A model generated the notes under the pieces. The model was not told the DNA's origin, ran no database searches, and worked only from the letters and a program-made list of their open reading frames with translations. Shown here one piece after another: positions 32,134 through 41,040 of a DNA stretch of 64,000 nt. Position 1 is the first letter of the stretch, and the number at the start of each line of letters is the position of its first letter. Source of the DNA: Solimonas sp. SE-A11 (GTDB lineage Bacteria > Pseudomonadota > Gammaproteobacteria > Nevskiales > Nevskiaceae); NCBI RefSeq assembly GCF_030345715.1, contig NZ_JAUASX010000003.1, positions 153,276 to 217,275 of the forward strand, read 5' to 3'. The position numbers and the translations under genes are program-made.

Positions 32134-32613
32134 ATGCTGACCATCAACCCCTCCCTGGAAGTCGGCCTGTTGCTGCTCGCCTTGCTGGCCCTGTCGGGCG
32201 CCGCCCTGGCCCAGCCGCCGTTGCCGGCCGACTACGACGAGAACGGCCAGGTCGACCGCAACGAGTGGCGCGAGGGCACCGCCGCCCGCTTCCGCTTCGC
32301 CGATCGCAACTCCGACGGCTATCTTGACGCCTCCGAGCAGAAGCAGTTCGGTCCGCGCCGCTTCGTGCTGCGCCTGGATGGCCCTGGTGGCGGGCCCCCG
32401 ACCGGACAGGGCCAGGATCGCCCACGTCCTCCACCGGGCATGGTGCGCGCCCACGGCGTCTCGCCGCAGGCCCCGCGGGACCGTAACGGCGACGGCCTGC
32501 TGGACCTGGCCGAGGTGCAGGCCCAGGCCGACGAGGCTTTCCCGCGGATGGATGTGGATGGCAATGGAGTGCTGGAGGCGGATGAACTGATGCCGCCGCC
32601 GCCGGCGTTTTAG
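32134..32613 (+). CDS. Exported EF-hand calcium-binding protein
   Basis: A 159-residue exported protein with a signal peptide (residues 1-26, ALA/QPP). Four EF-hand-type loops are visible: residues 33-44 (DYDENGQVDRNE), 57-68 (DRNSDGYLDASE), 116-127 (DRNGDGLLDLAE) and 140-151 (DVDGNGVLEADE). Each has acidic residues at positions 1, 3, 9 and 12, apart from conservative variants. A proline-rich linker separates the two pairs. It has an AGGAG ribosome-binding site and is co-transcribed with the DUF4382 lipoprotein. A role as periplasmic calcium sensor or buffer for the neighbouring two-component systems is inference. Confidence 0.9.
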   Translation: MLTINPSLEVGLLLLALLALSGAALAQPPLPADYDENGQVDRNEWREGTAARFRFADRNSDGYLDASEQKQFGPRRFVLRLDGPGGGPPTGQGQDRPRPPPGMVRAHGVSPQAPRDRNGDGLLDLAEVQAQADEAFPRMDVDGNGVLEADELMPPPPAF

Positions 32614-32812
32614 CTCGTTGCCCTGACACTGCCTCTCCCCGCTTGTGGGTAGAGGGTTGGCGAGGGCATGGACGCCCGAGCTAGGGCAACGCATGGAGCA
32701 GTTGCCGAGGTGAGGGGCAGGAGGGTCAAATTGTCAGCCCAAGCCGTTCGCCCTGAGCCTGTCGAAGGGTGCACGAGCTCGGGCGACTATCCGGGCGATG
32801 AGAAACGGAATA
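32614..32812. other. Intergenic stretch with short common repeats; no gene seen
   Basis: This begins the 476-bp gene-free gap that runs to 33089. It holds a CCTCTCCCC...GGGTAGAGGG element near 32632-32660 and the CGTTCGCCCTGAGCCTG element annotated separately. The rest of the gap is filled by modular hairpin units 2 and 3. No credible coding sequence. Confidence 0.6.
32741..32777 (+). repeat. Dispersed repeat of the CCGTTCGCCCTGAGCCTGTC type
   Basis: CCGTTCGCCCTGAGCCTGTC followed by GAAGGG is a motif I know from many proteobacterial intergenic regions. It is a relative of the CCGTTCATGCCGAG elements at 2520 and 18104, sharing the CCGTTC...GAG...TCGA skeleton. Confidence 0.6.
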
Positions 32813-32965
32813 GCCATCCCTGGCGGGACCTTGGTTACCTGAAGGATCCCTGGGCATGTTTGGCTTGCTTCGGCATGACATCGAGTCATGCCTCAGCGAT
32901 GCCAAACATTCCATGGCCACCCGTTGATCTAGTGCTGGCGATGAGATTTGGTCATCGGGTCAACG
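32813..32965. repeat. Modular hairpin repeat, unit 2
   Basis: Left module GCCATCCCTGGCGGGAC and TTACCTGAAGGA. Stem-loop A is GGCATGAC/GTCATGCC (32872-32892) with perfect 9-bp outer arms ATGTTTGGC (32856-32864) and GCCAAACAT (32901-32909). Then GGCCACCCG and a degenerate stem-loop B (GCGATGA with TCATCG, and GTTGA with TCAAC) to about 32965. Close match to 18199-18362. Confidence 0.85.
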
Positions 32966-32982
32966 TGCCGAACAGTAGGGGC

Positions 32983-33099
32983 GCCGTCCATGGCGGGACT
33001 TGGGCCACCTGATTAAACCCCTGGGCGGCCATCCATGGCCGCCCGCTCATCTGACGCTGGCCATGCCATTTAGGCATGGCCAAAGCGCGTCAGATGAGC
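32983..33099. repeat. Modular hairpin repeat, unit 3 (overlaps the gstA stop codon)
   Basis: Left module GCCGTCCATGGCGGGAC and ACCTGATTA. A short perfect hairpin GGGCGGCC/GGCCGCCC (33023-33044) replaces stem-loop A. Stem-loop B has an outer perfect 13-bp stem GCTCATCTGACGC (33045-33057) with 33087-33099, and an inner perfect 10-bp stem TGGCCATGCC (33058-33067) with 33073-33082, around an ATTTA loop and with an AAGC spacer. The gstA stop at 33090-33092 is inside. Confidence 0.9.
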
Positions 33100-33698
33100 C
33101 CCTCAGCCCGCATCGCGCTCTGCACGGCCGGCCGGCTACCCACGCGCTCCATGTACGCCGCCAGGTTCGGCCGCGAGGACAGCAGGTCGATTTTCAGCAC
33201 GCGGCTCCAGCCGGTCACGGTGAAGAGGTAGGCGTCGGCCACGGTGAACTGGTCGCCGGCGATGTACTGGTGCTTGGCCAGCATCTGCTCCACCGTGTCG
33301 TAGCGGCGATTCAGCAGGTCGATGAAGGCCTGCTTCATCTCCGGCGTGCTGTTCGGCTTGAACAGCGGGCTGTAGCTCTTGTGGATCTCGGTGCTGATGA
33401 AGTTCAGCAGTTCCTGCAACTGGTAGCGCGGCAGCGTGCCGTTCTCCGGCACCAGCCGGGCGGCCGGGCGCTGGTCGGCCAGGTATTGCACGATGGCCGG
33501 GCCTTCGGTCAGCACGGTGCCGTCGTCCAGCACCAGGGCGGGGACATAGCCCTTCGGGTTCACCTGGGTAAAGTCGACGCCGGAGGCGGTCTTCTTGCTC
33601 CCCAGGTCTACTTTCTCGGTCTGCGCGGCCAGGCCGGCTTCGTGCAGGACGATGTGCGGGGAGAGGGAGCAGGCGCCGGGGGCAAAGTACAGTTTCAT
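33090..33698 (-). CDS. gstA: Beta-class glutathione S-transferase
   Basis: A 202-residue glutathione transferase. The N-terminal thioredoxin-fold domain begins MKLYFAPGACSLSPHI with the beta-class Cys at position 10, followed by NPKGYVPALVLDDG and the EGPAIVQYL glutathione-binding segment. The helical C-terminal domain has the VADAYLF motif. It conjugates or reduces electrophiles with glutathione in the cytoplasm. The start at 33698 matches family length and has GGAGATCC upstream; earlier in-frame codons are not needed. The stop lies inside a modular hairpin repeat. Confidence 0.93.
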   Translation of the reverse strand: MKLYFAPGACSLSPHIVLHEAGLAAQTEKVDLGSKKTASGVDFTQVNPKGYVPALVLDDGTVLTEGPAIVQYLADQRPAARLVPENGTLPRYQLQELLNFISTEIHKSYSPLFKPNSTPEMKQAFIDLLNRRYDTVEQMLAKHQYIAGDQFTVADAYLFTVTGWSRVLKIDLLSSRPNLAAYMERVGSRPAVQSAMRAEGLI

Positions 33699-33829
33699 GG
33701 GATCTCCTGGGGTGTTCTGGTTAGTGGGATGGAGCGCAGCATAGGCCCCTGCCCGGAGCAGCAAAACCGGAATTTCCTGAAGGGGACCTTCAAAATGACT
33801 GAACCCCCGCTGGCCGCTACACTCGCTCC

Positions 33830-34702
33830 ATGAAGACCCAAAACCTGCTGCGCCTGTGCCTGCTGTCGCTGGTCCTCGCCCTGGCCGCCTGCGAATCCAC
33901 CCTGGACATCAACCTGGCCACGGTCAACCGGCCGGTGGACGCCGAGCGCATCAGTGTGCGCATCGAGGCGGTGGAGTTGCAGGATGATGCGGGGGGAACT
34001 TATCGCATCGAGACCGATGACCGCCTGGTCGACCTGCTGGATTTCCAGGGCACCGAACTGCTCAGCCTGGTCGGCGGCGAGGAAGTGCCGGCGGCCCGCT
34101 ACCGCAAGCTGCGCCTGATCTTCAGCGACCGCGACGCCGAGATCCAGACCGAAGACGGCGAGTTCCCGATCCGCCTGACCGACCTGCAGCCCGGCGCCGA
34201 CATGGATGTCCAGCTGTCGGACGACGAGGACGAAAGCGAAACCATCCTGGCGGTGCTGGACCTGCGCTTCTCGTTCTCGCGCCAGACCCAGCCGGAGAAC
34301 CTCTACCGCCTGCGCCAGGCTGCCACCGCGGCTCGCGCCAGCGATACCGGCACGCTCACGGGTACCGTGGATGAGGACTACGTCGCCAGCGGCCCCTGTG
34401 CCGGTAGCGAGAAGGAAGGCTTCGCCATGTACCTGTATCGGGGTGATCGCCGCAGCCAGCTGACCGACTATGCCGCGGACTTCGAGACGGCTTCCCCGCT
34501 GGTCTCCGCCAGTGTCGAGCGCAGCGGCAATAGCGGCGACTACCAATACCGCTTCCGCGGCCTGCCCGTCGGCCAGTACACCGTTGCCTACACCTGCAAG
34601 GCGGAGCTGGATGATCCATTCACAAGGCAGGACACGTTGGTCTTCCGCGATGCCTTCCTCGTGCAGATCGAAGAGGGCGGCACGGTCACGCGCGATTTCT
34701 AG
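33830..34702 (+). CDS. DUF4382-type lipoprotein (paralogue B)
   Basis: A 290-residue predicted lipoprotein (lipobox LAAC, Cys21). It shares with paralogue A the early ESTLDIN/EAKLDVD motif after the lipid Cys, the GGEEVPAARY segment, a central acidic DDEDE region and the late YQYRFRGLPVGQYTVAYTC beta-sandwich block. No catalytic motif is visible. The OmpR-type regulator and kinase genes follow on the same strand after 14 bp, suggesting a sensor-linked lipoprotein. The promoter lies in the short gap divergent to gstA. Confidence 0.8.
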   Translation: MKTQNLLRLCLLSLVLALAACESTLDINLATVNRPVDAERISVRIEAVELQDDAGGTYRIETDDRLVDLLDFQGTELLSLVGGEEVPAARYRKLRLIFSDRDAEIQTEDGEFPIRLTDLQPGADMDVQLSDDEDESETILAVLDLRFSFSRQTQPENLYRLRQAATAARASDTGTLTGTVDEDYVASGPCAGSEKEGFAMYLYRGDRRSQLTDYAADFETASPLVSASVERSGNSGDYQYRFRGLPVGQYTVAYTCKAELDDPFTRQDTLVFRDAFLVQIEEGGTVTRDF

Positions 34703-34716
34703 GATTCGCTGACGCC

Positions 34717-35400
34717 ATGCGCATCCTGATCGTCGAGGATCACGCGGACATCGCCGAGTCGATCGGCGAATACCTGGAGCAGCGTGGTCATGCCGTGGAC
34801 TATGCCCGCGACGGGCTCTCTGCGATGCGCCTGGCCACGCAGGAAACCTATGACGTGCTGGTGCTGGACCGACTGATGCCGCGCATGGACGGCGCCACGC
34901 TGTGCGCGCGCCTGCGCGGCGAGCACGGCCTGACCGCTCCGGTGCTGATGCTCACGGCGCTGGACACGCTACCCGACAAGGTCGCCGGCTTCGACGCCGG
35001 TGCCGACGACTACCTGGTCAAGCCCTTCGAGCTGGCGGAGCTCTACGCCCGCCTCACCGCCTTGCACCGTCGCGCCACCAACCGCGTGGCCACGCCGCAA
35101 CTCACCGCGGGTGATCTGGTGCTGGATACCCGCACCCGCGAGCTCCGCCGCTCCGGTCGCCTGATCCCCCTGTCGCCGACCCTGGGCAAGCTGCTGGAAC
35201 ACCTGCTGCGCAATGCGCACCGCATCGTGCCGCGCGAGGAGTTGGAGTACTTGCTCTGGGGTGACCAGCCGCCAGACCAGGATTTCCTGCGCGCGCACAT
35301 GCATAAGCTGCGCGAGGCGATCGACCGCGACCAGCCGCGCAAGCTGCTGCACACCTACCGCAGCGTCGGCTACCGCTTGGCCGATATCGAAGGAGCCTGA
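34717..35400 (+). CDS. OmpR-family response regulator
   Basis: A 227-residue regulator. The receiver has Glu7-Asp8 (VEDHADI), phospho-acceptor Asp51 (VLDRLMPRMDG) and Lys in LVKPFELAEL. The DNA-binding winged helix ends HTYRSVGYRLAD. It is preceded by the DUF4382 lipoprotein gene and followed 2 bp later by its sensor kinase. The cognate target is unknown; the neighbouring lipoprotein is an obvious candidate. Confidence 0.93.
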   Translation: MRILIVEDHADIAESIGEYLEQRGHAVDYARDGLSAMRLATQETYDVLVLDRLMPRMDGATLCARLRGEHGLTAPVLMLTALDTLPDKVAGFDAGADDYLVKPFELAELYARLTALHRRATNRVATPQLTAGDLVLDTRTRELRRSGRLIPLSPTLGKLLEHLLRNAHRIVPREELEYLLWGDQPPDQDFLRAHMHKLREAIDRDQPRKLLHTYRSVGYRLADIEGA

Positions 35401-35402
35401 GC

Positions 35403-36629
35403 ATGCTGCGCCAGCGTGTGCGCCGGATCGTGTTGGGCCTGTCGGTGGCGGCATCGCTGCTCGGGGCCGGAGCTCTCTATGTCGCCGACGAGGCGATCGA
35501 GGATGCCGCCATCAACGACATGCTGGCCAAGCAGATGGACGCGATGCTGGAGGCCGATATCGTGCCGCAGCCGCAGGAGCAGCAGGCCTCGGCGCTCAAG
35601 TACTTCCGGCCGGCCCGCACCGGCGAACTGCCGCCGGAACTGCAGGGCCTGCCCGAGGGCATCACCGAGCCGGTGGAGGTCGATGGCGTGCCCTATTGCA
35701 TCTACAAGCGGCAGGTCGCCCCTGGGGACGAGGCCTACCTGGCCTATCCCGTGGCATTCGTCGAGCAGCGTGAATCCTGGCTGTGGATGGGCGTCTCCAT
35801 CACCGCGCTGCTGGTCTTCCTCGGTACCTGGATCGCCGCGGATCGCACGGCCGATCGTGTTCTCAAGCCCTACCTTGAGCTGCTGGAACAGGTCCGCGTC
35901 TTGGATCCCAGCAAGCGGCACTTGCGCATTTCCGTGCCCCGCGCCGACGAGGAACTGGACCTGGTGGTCAACGCGCTCAACGGGCGTCTGGAAGACATCG
36001 AGCAGTTGATCGAGCGCGAGCGTGCCTTCTCCGCCGCTGCCAGCCATGAACTGCGCAGCCCGCTGACGGTGATCTCCGCCGCCGCCGAGTTGCTGCGCGA
36101 GCGCGTGGACGAGACGGCGCAACGGCCGCTACAACGGCTGGAGCGTGGCGCCCGCGACATGCGCGAAATCCTCGACGCCCTGCTGGCCCTGTCGCGCACA
36201 CGCGAATCGCCGCCGCTGGCCAATCTCCGGCTGGAGGAAATGCTGCCGCAGGCCGCCGAGCCGCACATGGACGAGGCGGCAGAGGCGCGCGTGCACTGGC
36301 AACTCCTGCCGGACACCCTCGTGGCACCGCCCGGCGCCGTGCGCGTGGTCTTCACCAACCTGTTCCGCAACGCCCTGCAGGCCTCGGCGACAGGGCAGGT
36401 GATGGTGCGCATGGCTGACGGTATCGTGGTGGTGGAAGACCAAGGCCCGGGTGTGCCGAAGGACGCCCTGCCGCATCTGTTCGAGCCGGGTTTCCACGCG
36501 CGCGCAGGCGGTTCCGGCATGGGGCTCTATATCGCCAAGGCCCTGTCCGAGCGTTATGGCTGGGAGTTGCGCCTGGAGAACCGCAGCGAAGGCGGCGCTC
36601 GCGCCACCTGGCGTTACCGCCGCGCCTGA
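35403..36629 (+). CDS. Sensor histidine kinase
   Basis: A 408-residue membrane kinase. TM1 covers about residues 9-27 and TM2 about 126-146, with a roughly 100-residue periplasmic domain of small acidic character. A HAMP-like linker follows. The H-box FSAAASHELRSPL places the phospho-acceptor His at 215. The N-box TNLFRNALQAS, G1 VVVEDQGPGVP and G2 GSGMGLYIAK are intact. It starts 2 bp after the regulator stop (operon). Its sensed signal is unknown; an adjacent EF-hand protein and DUF4382 lipoproteins suggest envelope or calcium signals, which is inference. Confidence 0.92.
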   Translation: MLRQRVRRIVLGLSVAASLLGAGALYVADEAIEDAAINDMLAKQMDAMLEADIVPQPQEQQASALKYFRPARTGELPPELQGLPEGITEPVEVDGVPYCIYKRQVAPGDEAYLAYPVAFVEQRESWLWMGVSITALLVFLGTWIAADRTADRVLKPYLELLEQVRVLDPSKRHLRISVPRADEELDLVVNALNGRLEDIEQLIERERAFSAAASHELRSPLTVISAAAELLRERVDETAQRPLQRLERGARDMREILDALLALSRTRESPPLANLRLEEMLPQAAEPHMDEAAEARVHWQLLPDTLVAPPGAVRVVFTNLFRNALQASATGQVMVRMADGIVVVEDQGPGVPKDALPHLFEPGFHARAGGSGMGLYIAKALSERYGWELRLENRSEGGARATWRYRRA

Positions 36630-36697
36630 AGCCGGGCTATGATCGGCTCAGGCCCGCCGTCAGGGCCTACTGCGCCTCAGGCACCCGAAGGGAACCC

Positions 36698-37237
36698 ATG
36701 CAACCCATCCTGCAGCACGACCTGCTCGACTCCTTGCTGCACGAACACGCCTCGGTCCTGGGCGCCGACATGACGGCCTACCGCAACCATTGCCTGCGTG
36801 TTTTCAATTACTACTGCTGGCAGCGCACGCCGGACGAGCAGGAGCAGCGCCACGCTGCCGTTGCGCTGGCTTTCCACGACATCGGCATCTGGACCGACGG
36901 CACCTGGGACTACCTGGACCCCTCGGCGAAGCGGATGCGCGACTGGGTTGCGGCGCGGGCGTCGGACCTGGATGTGGAACTGGTCGAGGCCATGATCCAG
37001 CAGCATCACAAGATCACGTCCTGGCGTGGCGCGCAGACCGGGCCGGTGGAAGCCCTGCGCCGCGCCGACTGGATCGACGTACTGTTCAGCTTCGTCGGCT
37101 ACGGCGTGGCGGCCGACTTCCGCCGTGCGGTGAAAGCAGCCTTACCCGACGCCGGGTTCCACTGGCGCCTGGTGCAGCTCACCGCGCGGCGCCTGCTGAC
37201 GCGGCCGTGGAGCCCCATGCCGATGATGCGCTGGTAA
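36698..37237 (+). CDS. HD-domain superfamily protein
   Basis: A 179-residue protein with the HD phosphohydrolase pattern: His in NHCLRVFNYY, the HD pair in ALAFHDIGIWTDGT, a further His in IQQHHK and Asp in RRADWIDV. These are the expected metal ligands. Small stand-alone HD proteins include nucleotidases and nucleotide phosphohydrolases; the substrate here is not known. A GAAGGGA ribosome-binding site precedes the ATG. It lies alone between the two-component operon and the GH31 gene. Confidence 0.75.
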   Translation: MQPILQHDLLDSLLHEHASVLGADMTAYRNHCLRVFNYYCWQRTPDEQEQRHAAVALAFHDIGIWTDGTWDYLDPSAKRMRDWVAARASDLDVELVEAMIQQHHKITSWRGAQTGPVEALRRADWIDVLFSFVGYGVAADFRRAVKAALPDAGFHWRLVQLTARRLLTRPWSPMPMMRW

Positions 37238-37326
37238 ATACATCCCCACCGGCGCATTCCGCGCGCCGCGGTAACGGTACTGTCAAACAGCCGCCTTAGC
37301 GTTCCCGCTTCGATTCGGGAGACGTC

Positions 37327-39501
37327 ATGTCGGGCAGGTGGTTGGGGAGCATGCTGTTGGCTGTGCTCGGCCTGGCGGCCTGCCAGTCGTCGCAACCGGA
37401 ATCCTCCTCCGGGAATTCCGTCTCCAGCCTCAAGGCGGTGGAGCAGGGCGGTGAACTGATCGTCGGTGATGGCCGCAGCGAGCTGCGCTTCGCCCGTGAG
37501 GGCTGGAGTACGCAGTGGCGCGTTTCCCGCGGGATCATCGTCGGCGATGCTGCTCCTTCCGGCGCAGACTCCATCGCCAATCCCGACTACGAGCGCTTCA
37601 ACGACAAGCAGGACGGTATCGACCGGGCCTATCCCGGCCTGCCGCAGATTTCCTATCGCCCGCTGGCCTATCTCACCGCCGTAGGATGGCAGCGTGTCAC
37701 CGGCCTGGGCAGCTGGCGTCTCGCTGGAGACGCCCTGGAGATCGAGGCGCGCACCAGCGACGGCCGAGGCGCCGGCCTGCGCTATCGCTTCGCCGCCGAC
37801 GGGGCGCTGGAGCTGCGCTTCCGTCCGCACGCTACGGCGGTGCAGGCGGTCTCCACCGCCTGGGACAGCCCGGATTCGCAGCACTATTTCGGCGGAGGCC
37901 AGCGCTTCTCCTCCTTCGACCTGCGCGGCAGCAGCCTGCCGCTGTGGATCAGCCACGGCCCGCGCTCCAACCGCGCCAACTCCACCAACGAGATCGCCGC
38001 CAGTTTCTTCTGGTGCCCTTGCGGTTGGGGCGCCTGGAGCCCGTCCGACGCACGCGGCGAGATCAATTTCGCCGAGAGAGCCGAGCGCGACGACGCCCTG
38101 CGCATCGCCCAGGAGACCGACACGCTGGACCTGGTGCTGTACCGCGGCCGCCCGCGCGACATCCTCAGCGCCCACACTGCCCGTGCCGGCCGCCCGCAGT
38201 GGACGCCGCCGTCCTGGACCTGGCGCCCCATGGTCTGGCAGGACTCCGACACCACCACCGACACCGTGCGCCGCCTGGTCAACGGCATGCGCGAGCGCGA
38301 CATCCCACTGGGCGCCGTCTGGCTCGACAACCCCTGGGACGCCGGCAAGGCCAGCTTCGACTTCGACCCCGCGCGCTTCGAGGACCCGGACGCCCTGATC
38401 CGCGAAGTGCGCGACCAGGGCGTGCGCTTCATGGTCTGGCTATCGCCCTTCGTCACCGGCGACTACGAGACCCTCGCGCGCGGCAAGGGCTGGGTCGTCG
38501 AGGGCACGCGCCCCGACCGCAACGACGCCACCTACTACCCGGCGCGCGGCATCGACCCGCACCTGGACTTCACCCATCCCGATGCCGTGGCCTGGTGGCA
38601 GGACGGCCTGCGCCGACTGGTGCGCCGCGGTGTCGACGGCGTCAAGGTGGACCGCGGTGAAGAAGACCTCTCCGAGGATTCCATCTGGCACAACGGCCTG
38701 CCCAACCGGCTCAACCACAACGCCTACGTCGATCGGTATCACAAGGCGATCTTCGAATCCTTCCTGGCCGAGCGGCCGGGCGGCGACTTCGCCATCTTTG
38801 CCCGCGGCGGCTGGAACGGCTCCGGTCGCTGGGCCGGGCATTGGGCGGCAGACAACGGCAGCTTCTTCGGTGAGTTGGGCCTGACGCAGGCACTGCGCTC
38901 GCTGCTATCGCTGTCGGCCAGCGGCCTTCCCTACAACGGCTCCGACATCGGCGGCTACGCCGGACTGCGCCAGGACATGGGCGAGCCCGCCGGCGGCATC
39001 CCGCTGCTAACACCGGGCGAGAGCCTCTACATCCGCTGGACCCAGCTCGGCGCCTTCTCCCCGGTAATGCAGACACCGGTGCCGCCCTGGTGGGTCAGTG
39101 AGCGTAGCGTGCGCGTCTATCGGCGCTATGCCGTGCTGCACGACCGCCTCGTGCCCTATATCGACAGCGCCGCGCGCCTGGCCATCAGCGAGGGCGTGCC
39201 CATCGTGCGGCCCATGCCCTATGAATACCCCGACGAGCCGCTGGCGCTGCAGGCCGACGACCAGTACCTGTTCGGCCCCGACATCCTCGTCGCCCCGGTC
39301 ACCACGCTGCTTGAAGGTGGCCTGCCGGCGGGCCTGCGCATGGTCTTCATCCCGCCGGGGCGCTGGATCAACTTCTGGACCGGCGCGGTGCAGGAAGGCC
39401 CGCGGCGCATACCGGTACTCGCGCCGCTGGAGCAGGTGCCGCTGTTCGTGCGCGAGGGCGCACAGCTTCCCTCCGGTGCCGCAGCCGCCGAGCTTCCCTA
39501 A
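37327..39501 (+). CDS. GH31 family glycoside hydrolase, lipoprotein
   Basis: A 724-residue exported alpha-glucosidase/xylosidase-type enzyme of family 31. The lipobox LAAC gives a lipidated Cys at residue 19. The catalytic nucleophile is Asp442 in GVDGVKVDRGEE, and the acid/base Asp509 lies in GHWAADNGSF. LDNPWDAGK and GGWNGSGRWAG are further family segments. As a lipoprotein it would act at the cell envelope on external or periplasmic alpha-glucosides. Exact specificity cannot be read. It is co-directional with the exported phosphoesterase, 15 bp apart. Confidence 0.9.
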   Translation: MSGRWLGSMLLAVLGLAACQSSQPESSSGNSVSSLKAVEQGGELIVGDGRSELRFAREGWSTQWRVSRGIIVGDAAPSGADSIANPDYERFNDKQDGIDRAYPGLPQISYRPLAYLTAVGWQRVTGLGSWRLAGDALEIEARTSDGRGAGLRYRFAADGALELRFRPHATAVQAVSTAWDSPDSQHYFGGGQRFSSFDLRGSSLPLWISHGPRSNRANSTNEIAASFFWCPCGWGAWSPSDARGEINFAERAERDDALRIAQETDTLDLVLYRGRPRDILSAHTARAGRPQWTPPSWTWRPMVWQDSDTTTDTVRRLVNGMRERDIPLGAVWLDNPWDAGKASFDFDPARFEDPDALIREVRDQGVRFMVWLSPFVTGDYETLARGKGWVVEGTRPDRNDATYYPARGIDPHLDFTHPDAVAWWQDGLRRLVRRGVDGVKVDRGEEDLSEDSIWHNGLPNRLNHNAYVDRYHKAIFESFLAERPGGDFAIFARGGWNGSGRWAGHWAADNGSFFGELGLTQALRSLLSLSASGLPYNGSDIGGYAGLRQDMGEPAGGIPLLTPGESLYIRWTQLGAFSPVMQTPVPPWWVSERSVRVYRRYAVLHDRLVPYIDSAARLAISEGVPIVRPMPYEYPDEPLALQADDQYLFGPDILVAPVTTLLEGGLPAGLRMVFIPPGRWINFWTGAVQEGPRRIPVLAPLEQVPLFVREGAQLPSGAAAAELP

Positions 39502-39516
39502 AGCCGATACCCCATC

Positions 39517-40902
39517 ATGAAACGACGCGATCTTCTCAAGGCCGGCGCCCCACTGTTGCTGGCCCCTTGGCTGCCCGGTTGCGGCAGCTCTTCTTCTCCG
39601 ATCAACGGTGGCGGCTCCAATCCGCCGCCGGGCCGCAACAACATCGCCCGTGGCCTGCACGTCAGCTGGACCGGCGATCCGCACACCACCCGCGCCGTCA
39701 CCTGGTTCACCGACGGCCTCAACGCGTCGGAGGGCGCGGTCGAGTTCGGCCAGGGCGACTTCAGCAAGACCGCGCGTGCCGCGGCTTCGCAGGCCTACGA
39801 TATCGACGTGCTCACGCACCGCGCGCAGCTCACCGGCTATGACCCGGAGCGGCCGCTCCAGTACCGCGTGCGCCACGGCGGCGATTCGCTGTCCGCCACC
39901 TACACGCTCAAGCCGATGCCGCGCGGTGCTTTCCGTTTCGCCCACTTCGGCGATCACGGCACCAGCGAATTCTCGCGCCTGGTGCGCGAGGGCATCCTGC
40001 GGCGTGGCGTGGATTTCGTGCTGATCGCGGGCGACCTGTCCTATGCCAATGGTGACCAGCCGATCTGGGACACCTGGTTCAACCAGATCGAGCACATGAG
40101 CGCCTCGCTGCCGGTGCTGTGCGCCGCCGGCAACCACGAGGAAAAGGACGGCAACGGCTCCGCCTACAAGACCCGCTTGTCACAGCCCGGCAACGGTCGC
40201 TACTACGCCTACGACTTCAACAACGTGCGCTTCATCGTCTCCACCGGCGGCGCCTTCATCGCCGACGGCACCCTGCTGGCAGAGCTGCTGTGGCTGGAGA
40301 CCGAACTGGCCCAGGCCGCGCTGCGCCGCGCCCGCGGCGAGATCGACTTCATCGCCTTCGTCCAGCACTTCACCATCTGGACCGACGAGGAAGGCCGCAG
40401 CCCCAACAATCCCACACTGGTGCTGCTGGAGGAGAACATCCTGCTGCGCTACGGCGTGGACCTGCTGCTGGTGGGGCATGACCACGAATACCAGCGCTCG
40501 CGCGCCATGGCCTTCGGCCAGCCGCGCGAGACCGGCTACGTGCAGGTCTGCGGCGGCGGTGGCGGCGTCGGCATCCGCAGCTTCAGCGGCCAGAGCGCCT
40601 GGAGCGCCGCGCAGCACCTGCGCTACAGCTTCATCGAGTATGCCGTGGAAGGCCGCCACATCAAGGCCCAGGCCTGGGCCGTGGACACGCCCGACCTGCA
40701 GCCCTCGAGCCAGCTGACCCTGATCGACGAGTTCGAGCTGACCGCACGCTCACCGCAGGCCCGCAACGAAGCCGTGTTGCCGATCCGCGACGCCGGCACC
40801 CTGATGGCCCAGAGCGGCGCCAACTGGCGCTACGTCGAGGCGCATACGCGCCTGCGTAACGCCAGGCATCTGCACCAAGCCATCTGGCACGAGCACGCCT
40901 AG
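39517..40902 (+). CDS. Purple-acid-phosphatase-like metallophosphoesterase, exported
   Basis: A 461-residue exported phosphoesterase. The N-terminus MKRRDLLKAG is Tat-like, followed by a lipobox-like LPGC (Cys22), so it may be a Tat lipoprotein. Residues about 45-130 form a fibronectin-like N-terminal domain. The dimetal site motifs are GDHG (Asp146), GDLSY (Asp173), GNHE (Asn206-His207) and GHDHE (His321, His323). It hydrolyses phosphate esters in the periplasm. It directly follows the GH31 lipoprotein gene, consistent with joint scavenging of sugars and phosphate. Confidence 0.88.
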   Translation: MKRRDLLKAGAPLLLAPWLPGCGSSSSPINGGGSNPPPGRNNIARGLHVSWTGDPHTTRAVTWFTDGLNASEGAVEFGQGDFSKTARAAASQAYDIDVLTHRAQLTGYDPERPLQYRVRHGGDSLSATYTLKPMPRGAFRFAHFGDHGTSEFSRLVREGILRRGVDFVLIAGDLSYANGDQPIWDTWFNQIEHMSASLPVLCAAGNHEEKDGNGSAYKTRLSQPGNGRYYAYDFNNVRFIVSTGGAFIADGTLLAELLWLETELAQAALRRARGEIDFIAFVQHFTIWTDEEGRSPNNPTLVLLEENILLRYGVDLLLVGHDHEYQRSRAMAFGQPRETGYVQVCGGGGGVGIRSFSGQSAWSAAQHLRYSFIEYAVEGRHIKAQAWAVDTPDLQPSSQLTLIDEFELTARSPQARNEAVLPIRDAGTLMAQSGANWRYVEAHTRLRNARHLHQAIWHEHA

Positions 40903-40955
40903 GCAGTAGGTGAGAACGGTTCCGCCGCAGGCCTATGGCTTGCAGGTTATTCTCC

Positions 40956-40977
40956 CTCTCCCTGCAGGCGGGGAGAG
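40956..40977. terminator. Hairpin between convergent phosphoesterase and queA genes
   Basis: CTCTCCC (40956-40962) pairs with GGGAGAG (40971-40977). There is no clear T run, so it is a weak terminator or a common CTCTCCC...GGGAGAGG intergenic repeat. Confidence 0.5.
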
Positions 40978-41040
40978 GCTTGAGGGTGGGAGCTTGCTGA
41001 AACCCGTTGGAGACGGGATCAGCCCGGCATCTGCTTCTTT

